Counted from the first letter of the stretch, positions 53,340-62,159 are shown. The stretch is DNA of 64,000 nucleotides from an uncultured Clostridia bacterium (GCA_944386365.1 CALXAT010000010.1:1-64000), one strand, 5' to 3'. Program-made: numbers and translations. Notes: generated by a model from the letters alone, not told the origin.

Positions 53340-53385
53340 CCACTCCTTGCAAATATGTTTTACACATATTGTTTGCAAAGAGTGG
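53340..53385 (-). promoter_or_regulatory. Leader hairpin that buries the Shine-Dalgarno of the glucan synthase
   Basis: On the minus strand 53385-53372 (CCACTCTTTGCAAA) pairs with 53353-53340 (TTTGCAAGGAGTGG) over 14 bp with a single G-U, extended by an inner ATATGT/ACATAT stem. The 3' arm contains AAGGAGTGG, the ribosome binding site of the TTG start, and is followed by a run of seven U. It can act as the terminator of the 53415 gene, as an attenuator, or as a translational switch. Confidence 0.7.
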
Positions 53386-53414
53386 ATATTTTATACAATT
53401 TTCATTATCTTTTA

Positions 53415-54239
53415 TTAAAGTTCCATTCCATCATTTTCTTGTGCTTTTTTGATTGCCGCTGTTCTTTCCTGATAATAATTTGCAAAATTCTTATAAACTT
53501 CTTCACTATCTTTTTCCTCTGGTAATCCCACGTAAGTTTTATCATTTTTCATGTACTCAATACCATTACTTCTGTTTCTTACACTTTCTACATCAATCTC
53601 ATAATATCCGCCATCCATAGCACCAATCCCTGCTATTGTATTATTGTTTTCTGTATCTACTAAAACATAGATTGTATCAATATCATCTGCCTTTACCCAT
53701 TCTTGTCCTTCTTGTAAATTTCCATACTCTTCCTTTGAACCATATTCCACAAAAGATATGTCTCCATCTTCTGAAAAATCTTTTAGAAGATGTGCATCTT
53801 TTTGTGAAATAATGCCTAAATCATCTTTATCAATTTTAGCTTGTTCTAATAGATTTTCATTATAGTTTTCTAAGATTTGGTCTATTATTTGTGTATCTTT
53901 TTCTTGTGAAGTTTCATCTTTATGATATTGATCTGTATCTACATTCAATTCCTTTAAATATGCCTCTCTTTTATTATTGGTTACGTTTTTTTGATTATCC
54001 ATTTCTATATTGGTTTTATTTTCTGGCTGATTGGCTTGATTTCCATCTGTTAATAGTGCTTGTGCTCCACCAACAGTTATTCCCAATGCTGCTAAAGTTG
54101 CAATCAATCGATTTCTCATTTTTGTTCTTCTAATAACTTTTTGTGCTACTTTTCTTCTTCCTTTTTCTGATAACTTTCTACCTGTACTTTTTTCTTTTTT
54201 AGCAATTTCTTTTTTTATCTTTTTTATAGGGTATTTCAT
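53415..54239 (-). CDS. Membrane-anchored extracytoplasmic protein of unknown function
   Basis: Not recognised. A very basic N-terminus (about 1-42, KKIKKEIAKKEKSTGRKLSEK) precedes one hydrophobic helix (about 45-63), after which the protein is acidic and Asn/Glu/Asp-rich and likely external. The C-terminal part (about 150-270) looks folded (DISFVEYGSKEEYGNLQEG, TIYVLVDTENNNTIAGIGAMDGGYYEIDV). It precedes the cyclic glucan synthase and may be co-transcribed with it through the leader hairpin. The 274 residues have a good AGGAGG-type site. Confidence 0.75.
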   Translation of the reverse strand: MKYPIKKIKKEIAKKEKSTGRKLSEKGRRKVAQKVIRRTKMRNRLIATLAALGITVGGAQALLTDGNQANQPENKTNIEMDNQKNVTNNKREAYLKELNVDTDQYHKDETSQEKDTQIIDQILENYNENLLEQAKIDKDDLGIISQKDAHLLKDFSEDGDISFVEYGSKEEYGNLQEGQEWVKADDIDTIYVLVDTENNNTIAGIGAMDGGYYEIDVESVRNRSNGIEYMKNDKTYVGLPEEKDSEEVYKNFANYYQERTAAIKKAQENDGMEL

Positions 54240-54321
54240 ATTTATTTCCTCCTAAGTATCATTCTTTTATATTATATCATAAAAAAATAGATTGTAAACT
54301 TTTATTAAAATTTTTTCACTT

Positions 54322-54368
54322 TCGACAAAATTCTTCATATTATATATAAAACAACTTAAGTTGTTTTA
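54322..54368 (+). promoter_or_regulatory. Promoter with a 22-bp perfect palindrome at the start site
   Basis: TCGACA (54322-54327) and TATAAA (54345-54350) are spaced 17 bases apart. A perfect 22-base palindrome centred on ACTT/AAGT (54347-54368) overlaps the -10 and the expected transcription start, as a repressor operator would. Confidence 0.65.
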
Positions 54369-54385
54369 GAAAGGGTGATTCTTGA

Positions 54386-54853
54386 ATGGAAAATAATAAA
54401 AAGCCATGTCAAATATTAGATATTGATGGTGTTATATCTGGAGGTAAACAATTTGACCTTGACATTACTTTACCAGAAGATAATAGAGATGTTATTTATG
54501 GTGTTGTTAAAAATTGTTTTAAAGAACCAGTTTCTGATGCAGTTGTCAAATTAGTTGAAATTGTTTATGATTGCGATAAAGAAGAACGTAGACCAATTGG
54601 TCACACATTTACAGATTGTGAAGGTGAATTTGTTTTTGGTCCTTTATGTCCTGGAAAACAATATGCTATTCAAATTTGGGTAAATGATACCAAAAAAATT
54701 AAAATCTGTGCAAAATGCCATCATGAAGGAAAATGTTTAAAAGGTGAAAAACATGAAAAATGTGACTGCTTTTTAGCATGTGATAAGTGTGATGATAAAA
54801 ACGATAAAAAAGAAGATAAAAAGCCAGATTATCCAGATAAACCAAATTGCTAA
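54386..54853 (+). CDS. Cys-rich protein with a carboxypeptidase-regulatory-like domain
   Basis: The 155 residues contain an Ig-like beta-sandwich of the carboxypeptidase regulatory type: VIYGVVKNCFKEPVSDAVVKLVEI, HTFTDCEGEFVFGPLCPGKQYAIQIW. A tail of about 45 residues has eight or more cysteines (CAKCHHEGKCLKGE, CDCFLACDKCDD) and ends in a Lys/Asp/Pro-rich stretch. There is no signal peptide. Cysteine content and domain type resemble spore-coat or exosporium proteins in Clostridia, which is inference. It has its own regulated promoter and terminator. Confidence 0.8.
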   Translation: MENNKKPCQILDIDGVISGGKQFDLDITLPEDNRDVIYGVVKNCFKEPVSDAVVKLVEIVYDCDKEERRPIGHTFTDCEGEFVFGPLCPGKQYAIQIWVNDTKKIKICAKCHHEGKCLKGEKHEKCDCFLACDKCDDKNDKKEDKKPDYPDKPNC

Positions 54854-54868
54854 TATTGAAGCATACTA

Positions 54869-54899
54869 AAAAATCCAGCTCAATATGAGTTGGATTTTT
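54869..54899 (+). terminator. Terminator after the Cys-rich protein gene
   Basis: AAAAATCCAGCTCA pairs with TGAGTTGGATTTTT (one G-U type position) around a very short loop, followed by T. Confidence 0.8.
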
Positions 54900-54925
54900 G
54901 TTTATCCTTCTGTAGATTTCTTTTA

Positions 54926-55066
54926 TTATACAATTCCCATTTTTCTAATCATTTGTCTTCCTTTTTTCATCATTTTCTTTTTACTTGTTTTTCCCATCTC
55001 TGTATACATCATAGCAGCCCCTGTAACTAATAATCCTCCAAGAACTATACCTTTTATAAATTTCAT
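54926..55066 (-). CDS. Small membrane protein (DUF3918/YrzQ-like)
   Basis: A 46-residue protein with one N-terminal hydrophobic helix (IKGIVLGGLLVTGAAMMY) followed by a Met/Lys-rich basic tail (GKTSKKKMMKKGRQMIRKM). This is the pattern of the small YrzQ/DUF3918 proteins of Firmicutes, of unknown function. The start ATG 55066 lies nine bases after GAGAGG; two ATG codons just upstream are also in frame. It is codirectional with the TauE pair upstream. Confidence 0.65.
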   Translation of the reverse strand: MKFIKGIVLGGLLVTGAAMMYTEMGKTSKKKMMKKGRQMIRKMGIV

Positions 55067-55115
55067 ATTCATCATCCTCTCTATTATATTTTTTCAATTT
55101 ATTTTTATTAGTATC

Positions 55116-55487
55116 TCATATTTTTTCTTTTTTATACCATTTTATAATGGTATATATTTCATGAATAGCAATTATTAACAAAAATATACCAAAACATTTT
55201 CTCAATATATTTACTCCTATTTTTATTGATATATTGGCGCCTATAATAGCCCCTAATATTCCAAATACAGAAACCAATATTGCCGTTTTTAATGCTATAT
55301 TTTTATTTTTTAAGTTTATGATAATGGCAATGATAGATGTTGGAATAAAAAAAATCAAATTGGTAGCTTGTGCTATATGCTGTTCTACTCCCAATACATA
55401 TACAAGAAGAAAGATTAATATCGTTCCTCCTCCCATTCCTGTTCCACTAATAATTCCTGATAATATGCCTATTAAAATTTCTATCAT
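55116..55487 (-). CDS. TauE/SafE family permease, half-size (second half)
   Basis: The 123 residues have four hydrophobic helices. The half-repeat motif IGILSGIISGTGMGGGTILIFLLV is the glycine-rich first helix of TauE/SafE (sulfite or sulfoacetate export) proteins. A normal TauE has about 250 residues made of two such halves. This gene starts three bases after the preceding half-size gene, so the two proteins probably form one transporter as a heterodimer. Substrate is not predictable. Confidence 0.85.
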   Translation of the reverse strand: MIEILIGILSGIISGTGMGGGTILIFLLVYVLGVEQHIAQATNLIFFIPTSIIAIIINLKNKNIALKTAILVSVFGILGAIIGANISIKIGVNILRKCFGIFLLIIAIHEIYTIIKWYKKEKI

Positions 55488-55490
55488 TTT

Positions 55491-55883
55491 TTAACTCCCA
55501 ATCATTTTATAGGATGCATATATTAAAAAAATTGTAAATATTATTTTTAAATATTGAACTGGAATCTTTTTTAATACTTTTGCACCAATATATCCTCCTA
55601 TTGTCCCACCTATAGCACATAAAATTGATATATTCCAATCTATATAATTACTTTTATAATAGAAAAATCCACTTGTAATAACCATTGGTAATATACAAAA
55701 TATAGATGTTCCTCTTGATTTTTTGTCATCCATATTTAATAAATACATAAATGCTGGAACAATAATCATTCCACCCCCTGTTGAAAAAAGTCCACTAACG
55801 ATTCCAGCTAACAATCCTATTATCATCTTTTTTGTTATATTTTTCATATATCTATTTTTTACATTTTTTATCATATTATTCAT
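55491..55883 (-). CDS. TauE/SafE family permease, half-size (first half)
   Basis: The 130 residues hold the complementary half: LLAGIVSGLFSTGGGMIIVPAFMYLL, then ATS-like RGTSIFCILPMVITSGFFYY, AIGGTIGGYIGAKVLKKIP and a final helix. It ends in its own stop codon with a normal-looking C-terminus, and the next half begins directly with its own ATG, so this is a clean gene fission or an ancestral unfused state rather than a frameshift. No CGG is present at the junction. Confidence 0.85.
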   Translation of the reverse strand: MNNMIKNVKNRYMKNITKKMIIGLLAGIVSGLFSTGGGMIIVPAFMYLLNMDDKKSRGTSIFCILPMVITSGFFYYKSNYIDWNISILCAIGGTIGGYIGAKVLKKIPVQYLKIIFTIFLIYASYKMIGS

Positions 55884-55914
55884 CTTTTTGCTTTCAAATA
55901 TTTCAGCAAAAAAA

Positions 55915-55947
55915 TAAAGATAACACTTTTATAAAATGTTATCTTTA
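55915..55947. terminator. Terminator after rarA
   Basis: TAAAGATAACA (55915-55925) pairs with 55937-55947 (11 bp) with A/T-rich inner bases, 14 bases past the rarA stop. Confidence 0.7.
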
Positions 55948-55960
55948 AATAATTTCATTA

Positions 55961-57205
55961 TTATCCATCAATATTTTCATCTTTTATAAAATATTTCGTT
56001 CCTACCATTTTATCTGGCAAATATTGTTGTTCCACATAATGCCCTGGAAAATCATGTGGATATAAATAGCCTTCATGATATCCTAATTTTTTCATATCTT
56101 CTATGGGTGCATTTCTTATATGCATAGGCACTTCTCCTGTTTCTTTTGTTTTTACATCTTCTAGTGCTTTATTAATTGCCAAATAGCTTGCATTTGATTT
56201 CTTAGATAGTGCCACATATATCGCTGCTTCTGATAATATGATTCTAGCCTCTGGCATGCCGACCATATGGACTGCTTGCATAGCAGAATTAGCAATTACT
56301 AAAGCTTGTGGATCTGCTAATCCTACATCCTCTGATGCACATATTACAATTCTCCTTGCTAAAAACATAGGATCTTCTCCACCATTTAAAGCCCTTGCCA
56401 AATAAAATACAGCTGCATCTGGATCAGAACCTCTCATAGATTTTATAAATGCACTAATATTATCATAATGGGATTCCCCATTTTTATCAAATATAGCTTT
56501 TCTATCTTGTACACTATTTTTTATAATTTCATCTGTTATATGAATGTATCCATCTGCATCCATATTGGTTGTCAATACGGCAACTTCTAAACCATTTAGA
56601 GCTGTTCTAACATCTCCGTTGGCAATAATTGCTAATTTTTTTAATGTCTCATCTTCTATTTTTATATTATATTCTCCTAATCCATCTTCTCTAGTCAGTG
56701 CATTTTTTAATATTGTATATACATTCTCTGTTGTTAATGGTTCTAATTTGATAACCATTGATCTTGAAATCAAAGCTTTATTTACTTCAAAATATGGATT
56801 TTCTGTTGTTGCACCAATCAATATAATGGTTCCATTTTCTACATAAGGAAGTAATGCATCTTGTTGTAACTTATTAAACCTATGAATCTCATCAATAAAT
56901 AAAATACTTTTTCCTGCAGGATTTAGCATAAAGTTTTTTGTTTCTTCTATGACCCTTTTAATATCTGCAACTCCAGAAGTTACTGCATTAATTTTATAAA
57001 ATTTATATTTGGTTGTTTCACTAATGACTCTGGCTAATGATGTTTTTCCACATCCTGGTGGTCCAAATAATATAATGCTAGATAATCTGTCTGCTTTTAT
57101 GGTTCTATACAAAATCTTATCTTTTCCTAAAACATGTTCTTGTCCAACATATTCCTCTAAAGTTCTTGGTCTCATTCTAAATGCCAATGGTTCATTACTA
57201 TTCAT
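55961..57205 (-). CDS. rarA: Replication-associated recombination protein A (AAA+ ATPase)
   Basis: RarA (MgsA/WRNIP1 family) acts at stalled replication forks. N-terminal PLAFRMRPRTLEEYVGQEHVLG, Walker A LFGPPGCGKTSLAR, Walker B FIDEIHRFNKLQQDALLP, sensor 1 IGATTENPYFEVNKALISR, and the tetramerisation and MgsA C-terminal domains (GSDPDAAVFYLARALNGGEDP, GYKYPHDF-like GYLYPHDFPGH) are complete in 414 residues. It follows ruvA by 23 bases, making a repair operon. Confidence 0.96.
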   Translation of the reverse strand: MNSNEPLAFRMRPRTLEEYVGQEHVLGKDKILYRTIKADRLSSIILFGPPGCGKTSLARVISETTKYKFYKINAVTSGVADIKRVIEETKNFMLNPAGKSILFIDEIHRFNKLQQDALLPYVENGTIILIGATTENPYFEVNKALISRSMVIKLEPLTTENVYTILKNALTREDGLGEYNIKIEDETLKKLAIIANGDVRTALNGLEVAVLTTNMDADGYIHITDEIIKNSVQDRKAIFDKNGESHYDNISAFIKSMRGSDPDAAVFYLARALNGGEDPMFLARRIVICASEDVGLADPQALVIANSAMQAVHMVGMPEARIILSEAAIYVALSKKSNASYLAINKALEDVKTKETGEVPMHIRNAPIEDMKKLGYHEGYLYPHDFPGHYVEQQYLPDKMVGTKYFIKDENIDG

Positions 57206-57228
57206 TTCTACCTCCTAGAAATAATATA

Positions 57229-57867
57229 CTAATTTGCTAAAATGCTTAAACCTTTCTTAATTAAATCTTCTGTACTTAAACTTGTTTTATCTATTTTTAT
57301 AAATGCTTTTTCTATTTCCTTTTTATTATATCCTAAAACTTGTAAAGCGGCTATCGCTTCTTGTACCTTATTATCATCTTCAATCAATTGTTTTACTTTT
57401 ATGTTTGTTTCACTAATTGCTTTATTATTTTTTGAAGCATTAGTCAATTCTTGAATTTGTTGTTCCTTTTTGATTTTATCTTTTAATTCTAAGATAATTC
57501 TTTTGGCTGATTTAGGACCAATTCCTGGAATAGATGTTAATACATTGATATCTTCTGATACAATTGCTAATACAAATTCAGATGGTGTACATACGGCAAG
57601 CATTGCTAATGCTGTTTTTGCCCCTACTCCACTAACAGATAACAATAATTCAAACATTCGTAGTTCTTCATTTGTATTAAATCCATATATACTAACATCA
57701 TCTTCTCTTACTCTATAATATGTATATACTTTTACTTGACTTCCAATATCACCTAACCTTTCCATCCCAATTCCTGACATAAATACTTTATATCCTAAAC
57801 CACCTACATCAATAACAACATATTCTGTCATTTTCATTTCTAATGTTCCTTTTATATATGCTAACAT
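57229..57867 (-). CDS. ruvA: Holliday junction branch-migration protein RuvA
   Basis: RuvA binds four-way junctions and loads RuvB. The OB-fold domain I opens MLAYIKGTLE, the helix-hairpin-helix motifs are VSGVGAKTALAML and IPGIGPKSAKRIILEL, and domain III at the end (VQEAIAALQVLGYNKKEIEKAF) contacts RuvB. The length is 212 residues. The usual partners ruvB and ruvC are not adjacent; rarA takes that place. Confidence 0.95.
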   Translation of the reverse strand: MLAYIKGTLEMKMTEYVVIDVGGLGYKVFMSGIGMERLGDIGSQVKVYTYYRVREDDVSIYGFNTNEELRMFELLLSVSGVGAKTALAMLAVCTPSEFVLAIVSEDINVLTSIPGIGPKSAKRIILELKDKIKKEQQIQELTNASKNNKAISETNIKVKQLIEDDNKVQEAIAALQVLGYNKKEIEKAFIKIDKTSLSTEDLIKKGLSILAN

Positions 57868-57929
57868 ACTGTTTCCTTCTTTCTATCGTTTTCTTTTATC
57901 TATTGGAATCTGTCTTTAACTGCCCCATT

Positions 57930-58484
57930 TTATGTATCATAAAAATAAGTAGCTTCTAAATCAGCTTCATGTGTTAACAAGGCAATTGGATATTTTGTAT
58001 ATGCTGCTCCTATTGCATTATACGATTCCTTAGGCTCTGTATATCCCATATGCCAACGAATTGCATATTTTTCTTCTGGTGTTAATTTCATATATTCTGT
58101 AATCATCATTACTGACTTCTCACCATGTCCATAAGGTATGGTATCTTCAATGGTATAATATGGTACTTTTTCCCATACACCTAACGCGTTTTTTGCATTT
58201 CTATAGTCTACCTTATAAAAATTTGTTTTGCAAATGTCATGTAGTAATCCAATAATAATAATGGATTCTTCTGGTATGGTTACACCTTTTATATTATGTT
58301 CTACTTTATGTTTTAAAATTTCATATACTTTTAAACTATGTTCTACTAATCCCCCTTCATGATTTCCATGAAATCTTGTACTTGCAGGTGCTTTAAAAAA
58401 ATCTGATTTTTCTAAAAAGTTAATCAAATCCTCTATTCCTTCTCTATTTACTTGTTTTAATAATTTTAAAAATTCTTCTTTCAT
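57930..58484 (-). CDS. HD-domain phosphohydrolase
   Basis: The 184 residues carry the HD motif set: GGLVEHSLKVYEI (first His), IIGLLHDICKTNFY (His-Asp) and the later ALLTHEADLEATY (Asp). Such proteins hydrolyse phosphate monoesters or nucleotides; similar Firmicutes proteins are described only as HD family. A helical N-terminus (1-35) precedes the domain. It lies just upstream of ruvA in the same direction, with 60 bases between. Substrate is unknown. Confidence 0.85.
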   Translation of the reverse strand: MKEEFLKLLKQVNREGIEDLINFLEKSDFFKAPASTRFHGNHEGGLVEHSLKVYEILKHKVEHNIKGVTIPEESIIIIGLLHDICKTNFYKVDYRNAKNALGVWEKVPYYTIEDTIPYGHGEKSVMMITEYMKLTPEEKYAIRWHMGYTEPKESYNAIGAAYTKYPIALLTHEADLEATYFYDT

Positions 58485-58581
58485 TTTTTGCTCCTTCTCC
58501 TATTTTAAATATCCTTCAGATTATATACATTTTGTTATAAAAAGTCAATAGTTTTACGAACTTTTGTTTATATTGCTTTTG

Positions 58582-58610
58582 TTGACTTTTTATATGCATA
58601 TATATATAAT
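58582..58610 (+). promoter_or_regulatory. Promoter of the 58636 gene
   Basis: TTGACT (58582-58587) and TATAAT (58605-58610) are separated by 17 bases, 25 bases before the start codon, with GGAGGAG between them. Confidence 0.75.
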
Positions 58611-58635
58611 TACAAAAAAAGGAGGAGATGTTCAT

Positions 58636-59235
58636 ATGAAGAAAAAAATACTAATTATCATTGTTATCATTATCGTTATTCTTATTGCTTTATTTTTAAT
58701 TAATTTAGGTAGAAACTATTTTATTTTAAGAAAAATTTGTGACAGTAATACAGACTTTAAAACAACACTAAATAATTATTATTATGAAGAAAACACAGAG
58801 TATGCAAGTGCACTTTCACCTACACAAGATATACTTTATGCTTATAATGGTATATATCTTTTAAAAACATATGATGATGGTAATCCTTATGTAACTAGTT
58901 GGTATGATTCTAGCACAAATGAATCTGTATCTTTTGATGAAACCGGTCTTATAGATAACAATCTTACAAACTTTGCAGAATATTATAAAAATGTATTATT
59001 AAATGGTTTTGAAGATGATGGTACTGTTATTGGTTCTATCTTGTCTCAAAATTTATTTACACCTTTTTCTGTAAAAGATGGTTGTTATGTTATCAACTTT
59101 AATGATTCCACAGTATCTATTAATACCAAAACCTATTTAATTGAAAAAAAGGTTTCTGGTGATACAACAAAAACTTACAAAATTGAAAAAGATTCTGTAA
59201 CTAGTGAAGATGTACCAAAACCAGATAGTTTATAA
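58636..59235 (+). CDS. Membrane-anchored extracytoplasmic protein of unknown function
   Basis: Not recognised. One N-terminal membrane helix of repeated isoleucines (about 5-24) is followed by about 170 external residues. These are polar, Tyr/Asn/Asp/Thr-rich and predicted mainly beta (LYAYNGIYLLKTYDDG, VKDGCYVINFNDSTVSINTKTYLIEKK). No lipobox is seen. The ATG at 58636 has GGAGGAG eight bases upstream; an earlier ATG at 58564 lies upstream of the promoter and is not used. It is monocistronic. Confidence 0.78.
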   Translation: MKKKILIIIVIIIVILIALFLINLGRNYFILRKICDSNTDFKTTLNNYYYEENTEYASALSPTQDILYAYNGIYLLKTYDDGNPYVTSWYDSSTNESVSFDETGLIDNNLTNFAEYYKNVLLNGFEDDGTVIGSILSQNLFTPFSVKDGCYVINFNDSTVSINTKTYLIEKKVSGDTTKTYKIEKDSVTSEDVPKPDSL

Positions 59236-59243
59236 TTATTAAG

Positions 59244-59286
59244 AGGAACTTATTTTGAATGTCACATATCATTCAAATAAGTTCCT
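59244..59286. terminator. Bidirectional terminator
   Basis: AGGAACTTATTTTGAATG (59244-59261) pairs with 59270-59286 with one bulged T, with U-rich flanks, between converging genes. Confidence 0.85.
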
Positions 59287-59294
59287 TTTATATA

Positions 59295-62159
59295 TTACCT
59301 TTCTAACGCTTGTCTTGATTTTTCAATATCTTTCATGCATGCATTGATATCATTTATTTCTTCTTCTGAATATATGGTTTCTGCTTTTTGGTTACATACT
59401 TTTTCCAATAACCTTTTTCCCCAACTTGTTTTTTCTTTTCCTTCTTCATCTAATACTGGTGGATGATGTGTTATTTTTGAAATTTTTTCTGGATTTTCTT
59501 TCGATTTTTTCCTTAAATCTGCAATTTTAAATCTTTTGTCTTGTATTAGTTCATTTTCCATTTTTTCATATTCATCTGTATCTAATACAAATGTTGCTGT
59601 TCCATATGCTGGTATTACTTTTCCAACTCTTTTCTGATACATTTTTTCAACAATTGTTTTTTGTGTATTATTCAAATGAACAACCAAATATCCATCTACA
59701 TATCTTTTTGTATAGTCTTCATCTAATAATGTAAATAGCCTCCATCTCTCATAGGGATCTGTTACTGTCTTTTTTTCTCCTTCTGAACCATTTCCGTCTC
59801 TTCTTTCTTTTTGTGTTGTTGCATCTCCTTTTACATCAGTTGCATGTGTTTGTAAATATTTAACTAAGTAATCTCGCTTTTCTTTGTCATCATCATAAGT
59901 ACTATAAATTAATATCATTTTTTCTGTATCATCCATATCGGGATTTCGTAAAATCTCTTCTATATCTATATTTTCTTTTTCAGATTGAAAATATAATTTT
60001 GCATCACTTGGTTTTAAAATTCCCTTTACTGCTAAATCATTTACTAATTCATTTCCTCCATATTCTATAATGGTTTCTATTGTTAGTAAATTATCTTTGT
60101 ATAATTCTATGAAATCTACCTGTGTCATATTTGGCATATTCTCTAATATTTTTTTATCTAATTCTTGCTTTTCTTTGTTTTCTAATTTTTCTCTTAAGAA
60201 TGTTTGATATAGTAATCTATACCTCTTATATTTCATAGTTGCATTTTCATTTGTATCTTTATTCCTACTATTTTTTTCCTTTTTAGATTTTTGATATAGA
60301 TCAACCAATTCTTCTTCTTTTAATTCTGTATTTACTTTTTCTTTTTCTGGTAAATCTTCATTTATTTCTTTTATCATATCTAGATTTATTCTATCCTTTA
60401 GATATAAATCTAATATGTCTCTTACAGAAAGTACACCTTTTTCATAAAACTCATAAATTTGTTGTTTTTCTAATGGTATAGGAAATCTTATCATAGCTTC
60501 TCTTAAATCTTTTTCATGCAATTTTCCTTGGTTAAATACTTCTATAACCAATTCTTTTTCTCCATAACTTTCTAAGACATCCATATTGATAAGATTATCA
60601 GCATATAAATTTATTAGCATTTCATTACTTAAATCATCTTCTAATATATTTACAATGTTATCTTTATTCTCTAATCCTAATGCATTATGAAGTTTTATCA
60701 AATTTTCGTATCTTTTTCTTTTTTCTTGAACTTCCTGACTTGGCTCTTTTTCATGTTTTTCAGCATTATATAATTCTTTATATAAATTGGCAATTTCCTG
60801 AACATCATATAATTCTTCTATTCTTCCTCGTATTAAATCTCCTTTTCCCTTATCTATGTATTTTACAGCCATTTCTAATCTTTCTTTTGGTGTTAATAAA
60901 TTCCATGTTTCTTCATCATTTAAATCAATATTATCCTCTTCTTTCAATTTTTGTTGTTTTACTTTTTCTTTTATCTCTTCAAAATTCATTTCTCTTTTCT
61001 TTGCACAATTTTCTAATTGATTTAAATTTATAACCCCATAAGTATATAAACTTATCAATGCATCCATGGATATTGGATTATTTAATGCAATACTATATAT
61101 ATTTGAATGACTTAGTTTTTTGTTTTGTGCTAAATATAATAAATTTTCTTCTATTTTGGCAAACTCTCTTAATTCTTCTTTAGAGCAATAATTTTCATAT
61201 CCATTGGTTTCTTCTAGTAAAATCTCTCCTGATTTTAATTGTTCTTCTGTATAGTATTCTTGTTTTTCTCTATTAAATTTAGAAAGAAATTTTTCTATAT
61301 CCTGTTTTTCGTAAAATTTTTTCTCTCCTAATTTTATTTTTTCTTTCTTGTCCACATTTTCAGAAAGCTCTTGTAATGCATTTAAAAACGTCAGTTCATC
61401 CTCTGCTAACCTTTCTCCTTTTTCTAATTTTTGATTTAATCTATGGGCATGATATAATAAATATTTATCTGCATTTATGTAAGATTTATAGTTTTCTAAG
61501 AATGTTTCTAATTCTGTTTTAAACTTTTCATTATCTATTAAACTTAGCGTTTTATCTGGAACATGAAATAATACATTATCTGTCCTGTTTCTATACAAGT
61601 TTTGTATTTCTTTAAATGAATACCCTTGCTTATTTAAAGTAAAATTTGTTAATTCTTCATATATCCACCCTGCTGAATATTCATCTTCTAATGCATTACT
61701 TAAAGCTTCCAATTGTTGTTTTGGTTCTATAACTGGTAATACATTTTTTATTCTATCATATCTCTCATTTTTGTTTTCTATCTTTTGTCCATATATAATT
61801 TCCTTAGAATTAATCATCTTATTTTGTCCAGCTATATACACTTTAATCATTTCTTCTGGTTTTATATATCTTTTAGCTAATGTGCTTGCCTTTTCTATTT
61901 CCTTTTTATTTTCTTCTTCTAATTTTTTAGATATACCTATATATCTTTTGGCTAAATCTTGTAAATCCTCAACAACTACTAATAGCAATTTTTTATAATC
62001 AATATATTGTGCATTTTTTAAAAGACTCTCATCTACTTTTGGTGTTCTTACAAGTTTCTCTTTAACATCTTTTTCATTTAGTGTGTATAATATTTTCTCT
62101 ATGTCTATTGTTATATTTACATTTTTCAATAAATTTTCTATTTCTCTTCTTGTTGCCAT
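59295..62159 (-). CDS. Large helical-repeat protein of unknown function
   Basis: Not recognised. The 954 residues are Lys/Glu/Leu-rich and helical without membrane segments. A degenerate repeat of about 35-40 residues occurs several times: DALISLYTYGVINLNQLENC, MLINLYADNLINMDVLESYG, QIYEFYEKGVLSVRDILDLY and DFIELYKDNLLTIETIIEYG. Each is followed by a second helix (as in ELVIEVFNQGKLHEKDLREA), suggesting a solenoid scaffold. A globular C-terminal domain follows (DPYERWRLFTLLDEDYTKRY, YGTATFVLDTDEYEKMENEL). It is translated just after the smaller gene at 62170 (10-base gap), so the two are likely partners. Confidence 0.78.
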   Translation of the reverse strand: MATRREIENLLKNVNITIDIEKILYTLNEKDVKEKLVRTPKVDESLLKNAQYIDYKKLLLVVVEDLQDLAKRYIGISKKLEEENKKEIEKASTLAKRYIKPEEMIKVYIAGQNKMINSKEIIYGQKIENKNERYDRIKNVLPVIEPKQQLEALSNALEDEYSAGWIYEELTNFTLNKQGYSFKEIQNLYRNRTDNVLFHVPDKTLSLIDNEKFKTELETFLENYKSYINADKYLLYHAHRLNQKLEKGERLAEDELTFLNALQELSENVDKKEKIKLGEKKFYEKQDIEKFLSKFNREKQEYYTEEQLKSGEILLEETNGYENYCSKEELREFAKIEENLLYLAQNKKLSHSNIYSIALNNPISMDALISLYTYGVINLNQLENCAKKREMNFEEIKEKVKQQKLKEEDNIDLNDEETWNLLTPKERLEMAVKYIDKGKGDLIRGRIEELYDVQEIANLYKELYNAEKHEKEPSQEVQEKRKRYENLIKLHNALGLENKDNIVNILEDDLSNEMLINLYADNLINMDVLESYGEKELVIEVFNQGKLHEKDLREAMIRFPIPLEKQQIYEFYEKGVLSVRDILDLYLKDRINLDMIKEINEDLPEKEKVNTELKEEELVDLYQKSKKEKNSRNKDTNENATMKYKRYRLLYQTFLREKLENKEKQELDKKILENMPNMTQVDFIELYKDNLLTIETIIEYGGNELVNDLAVKGILKPSDAKLYFQSEKENIDIEEILRNPDMDDTEKMILIYSTYDDDKEKRDYLVKYLQTHATDVKGDATTQKERRDGNGSEGEKKTVTDPYERWRLFTLLDEDYTKRYVDGYLVVHLNNTQKTIVEKMYQKRVGKVIPAYGTATFVLDTDEYEKMENELIQDKRFKIADLRKKSKENPEKISKITHHPPVLDEEGKEKTSWGKRLLEKVCNQKAETIYSEEEINDINACMKDIEKSRQALER

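Noticed and set aside
55487-55491. The split TauE pair as a third frameshift
   Set aside because: The first half ends at a normal stop and the second has its own ATG; no single-base shift joins them and no CGG is present.
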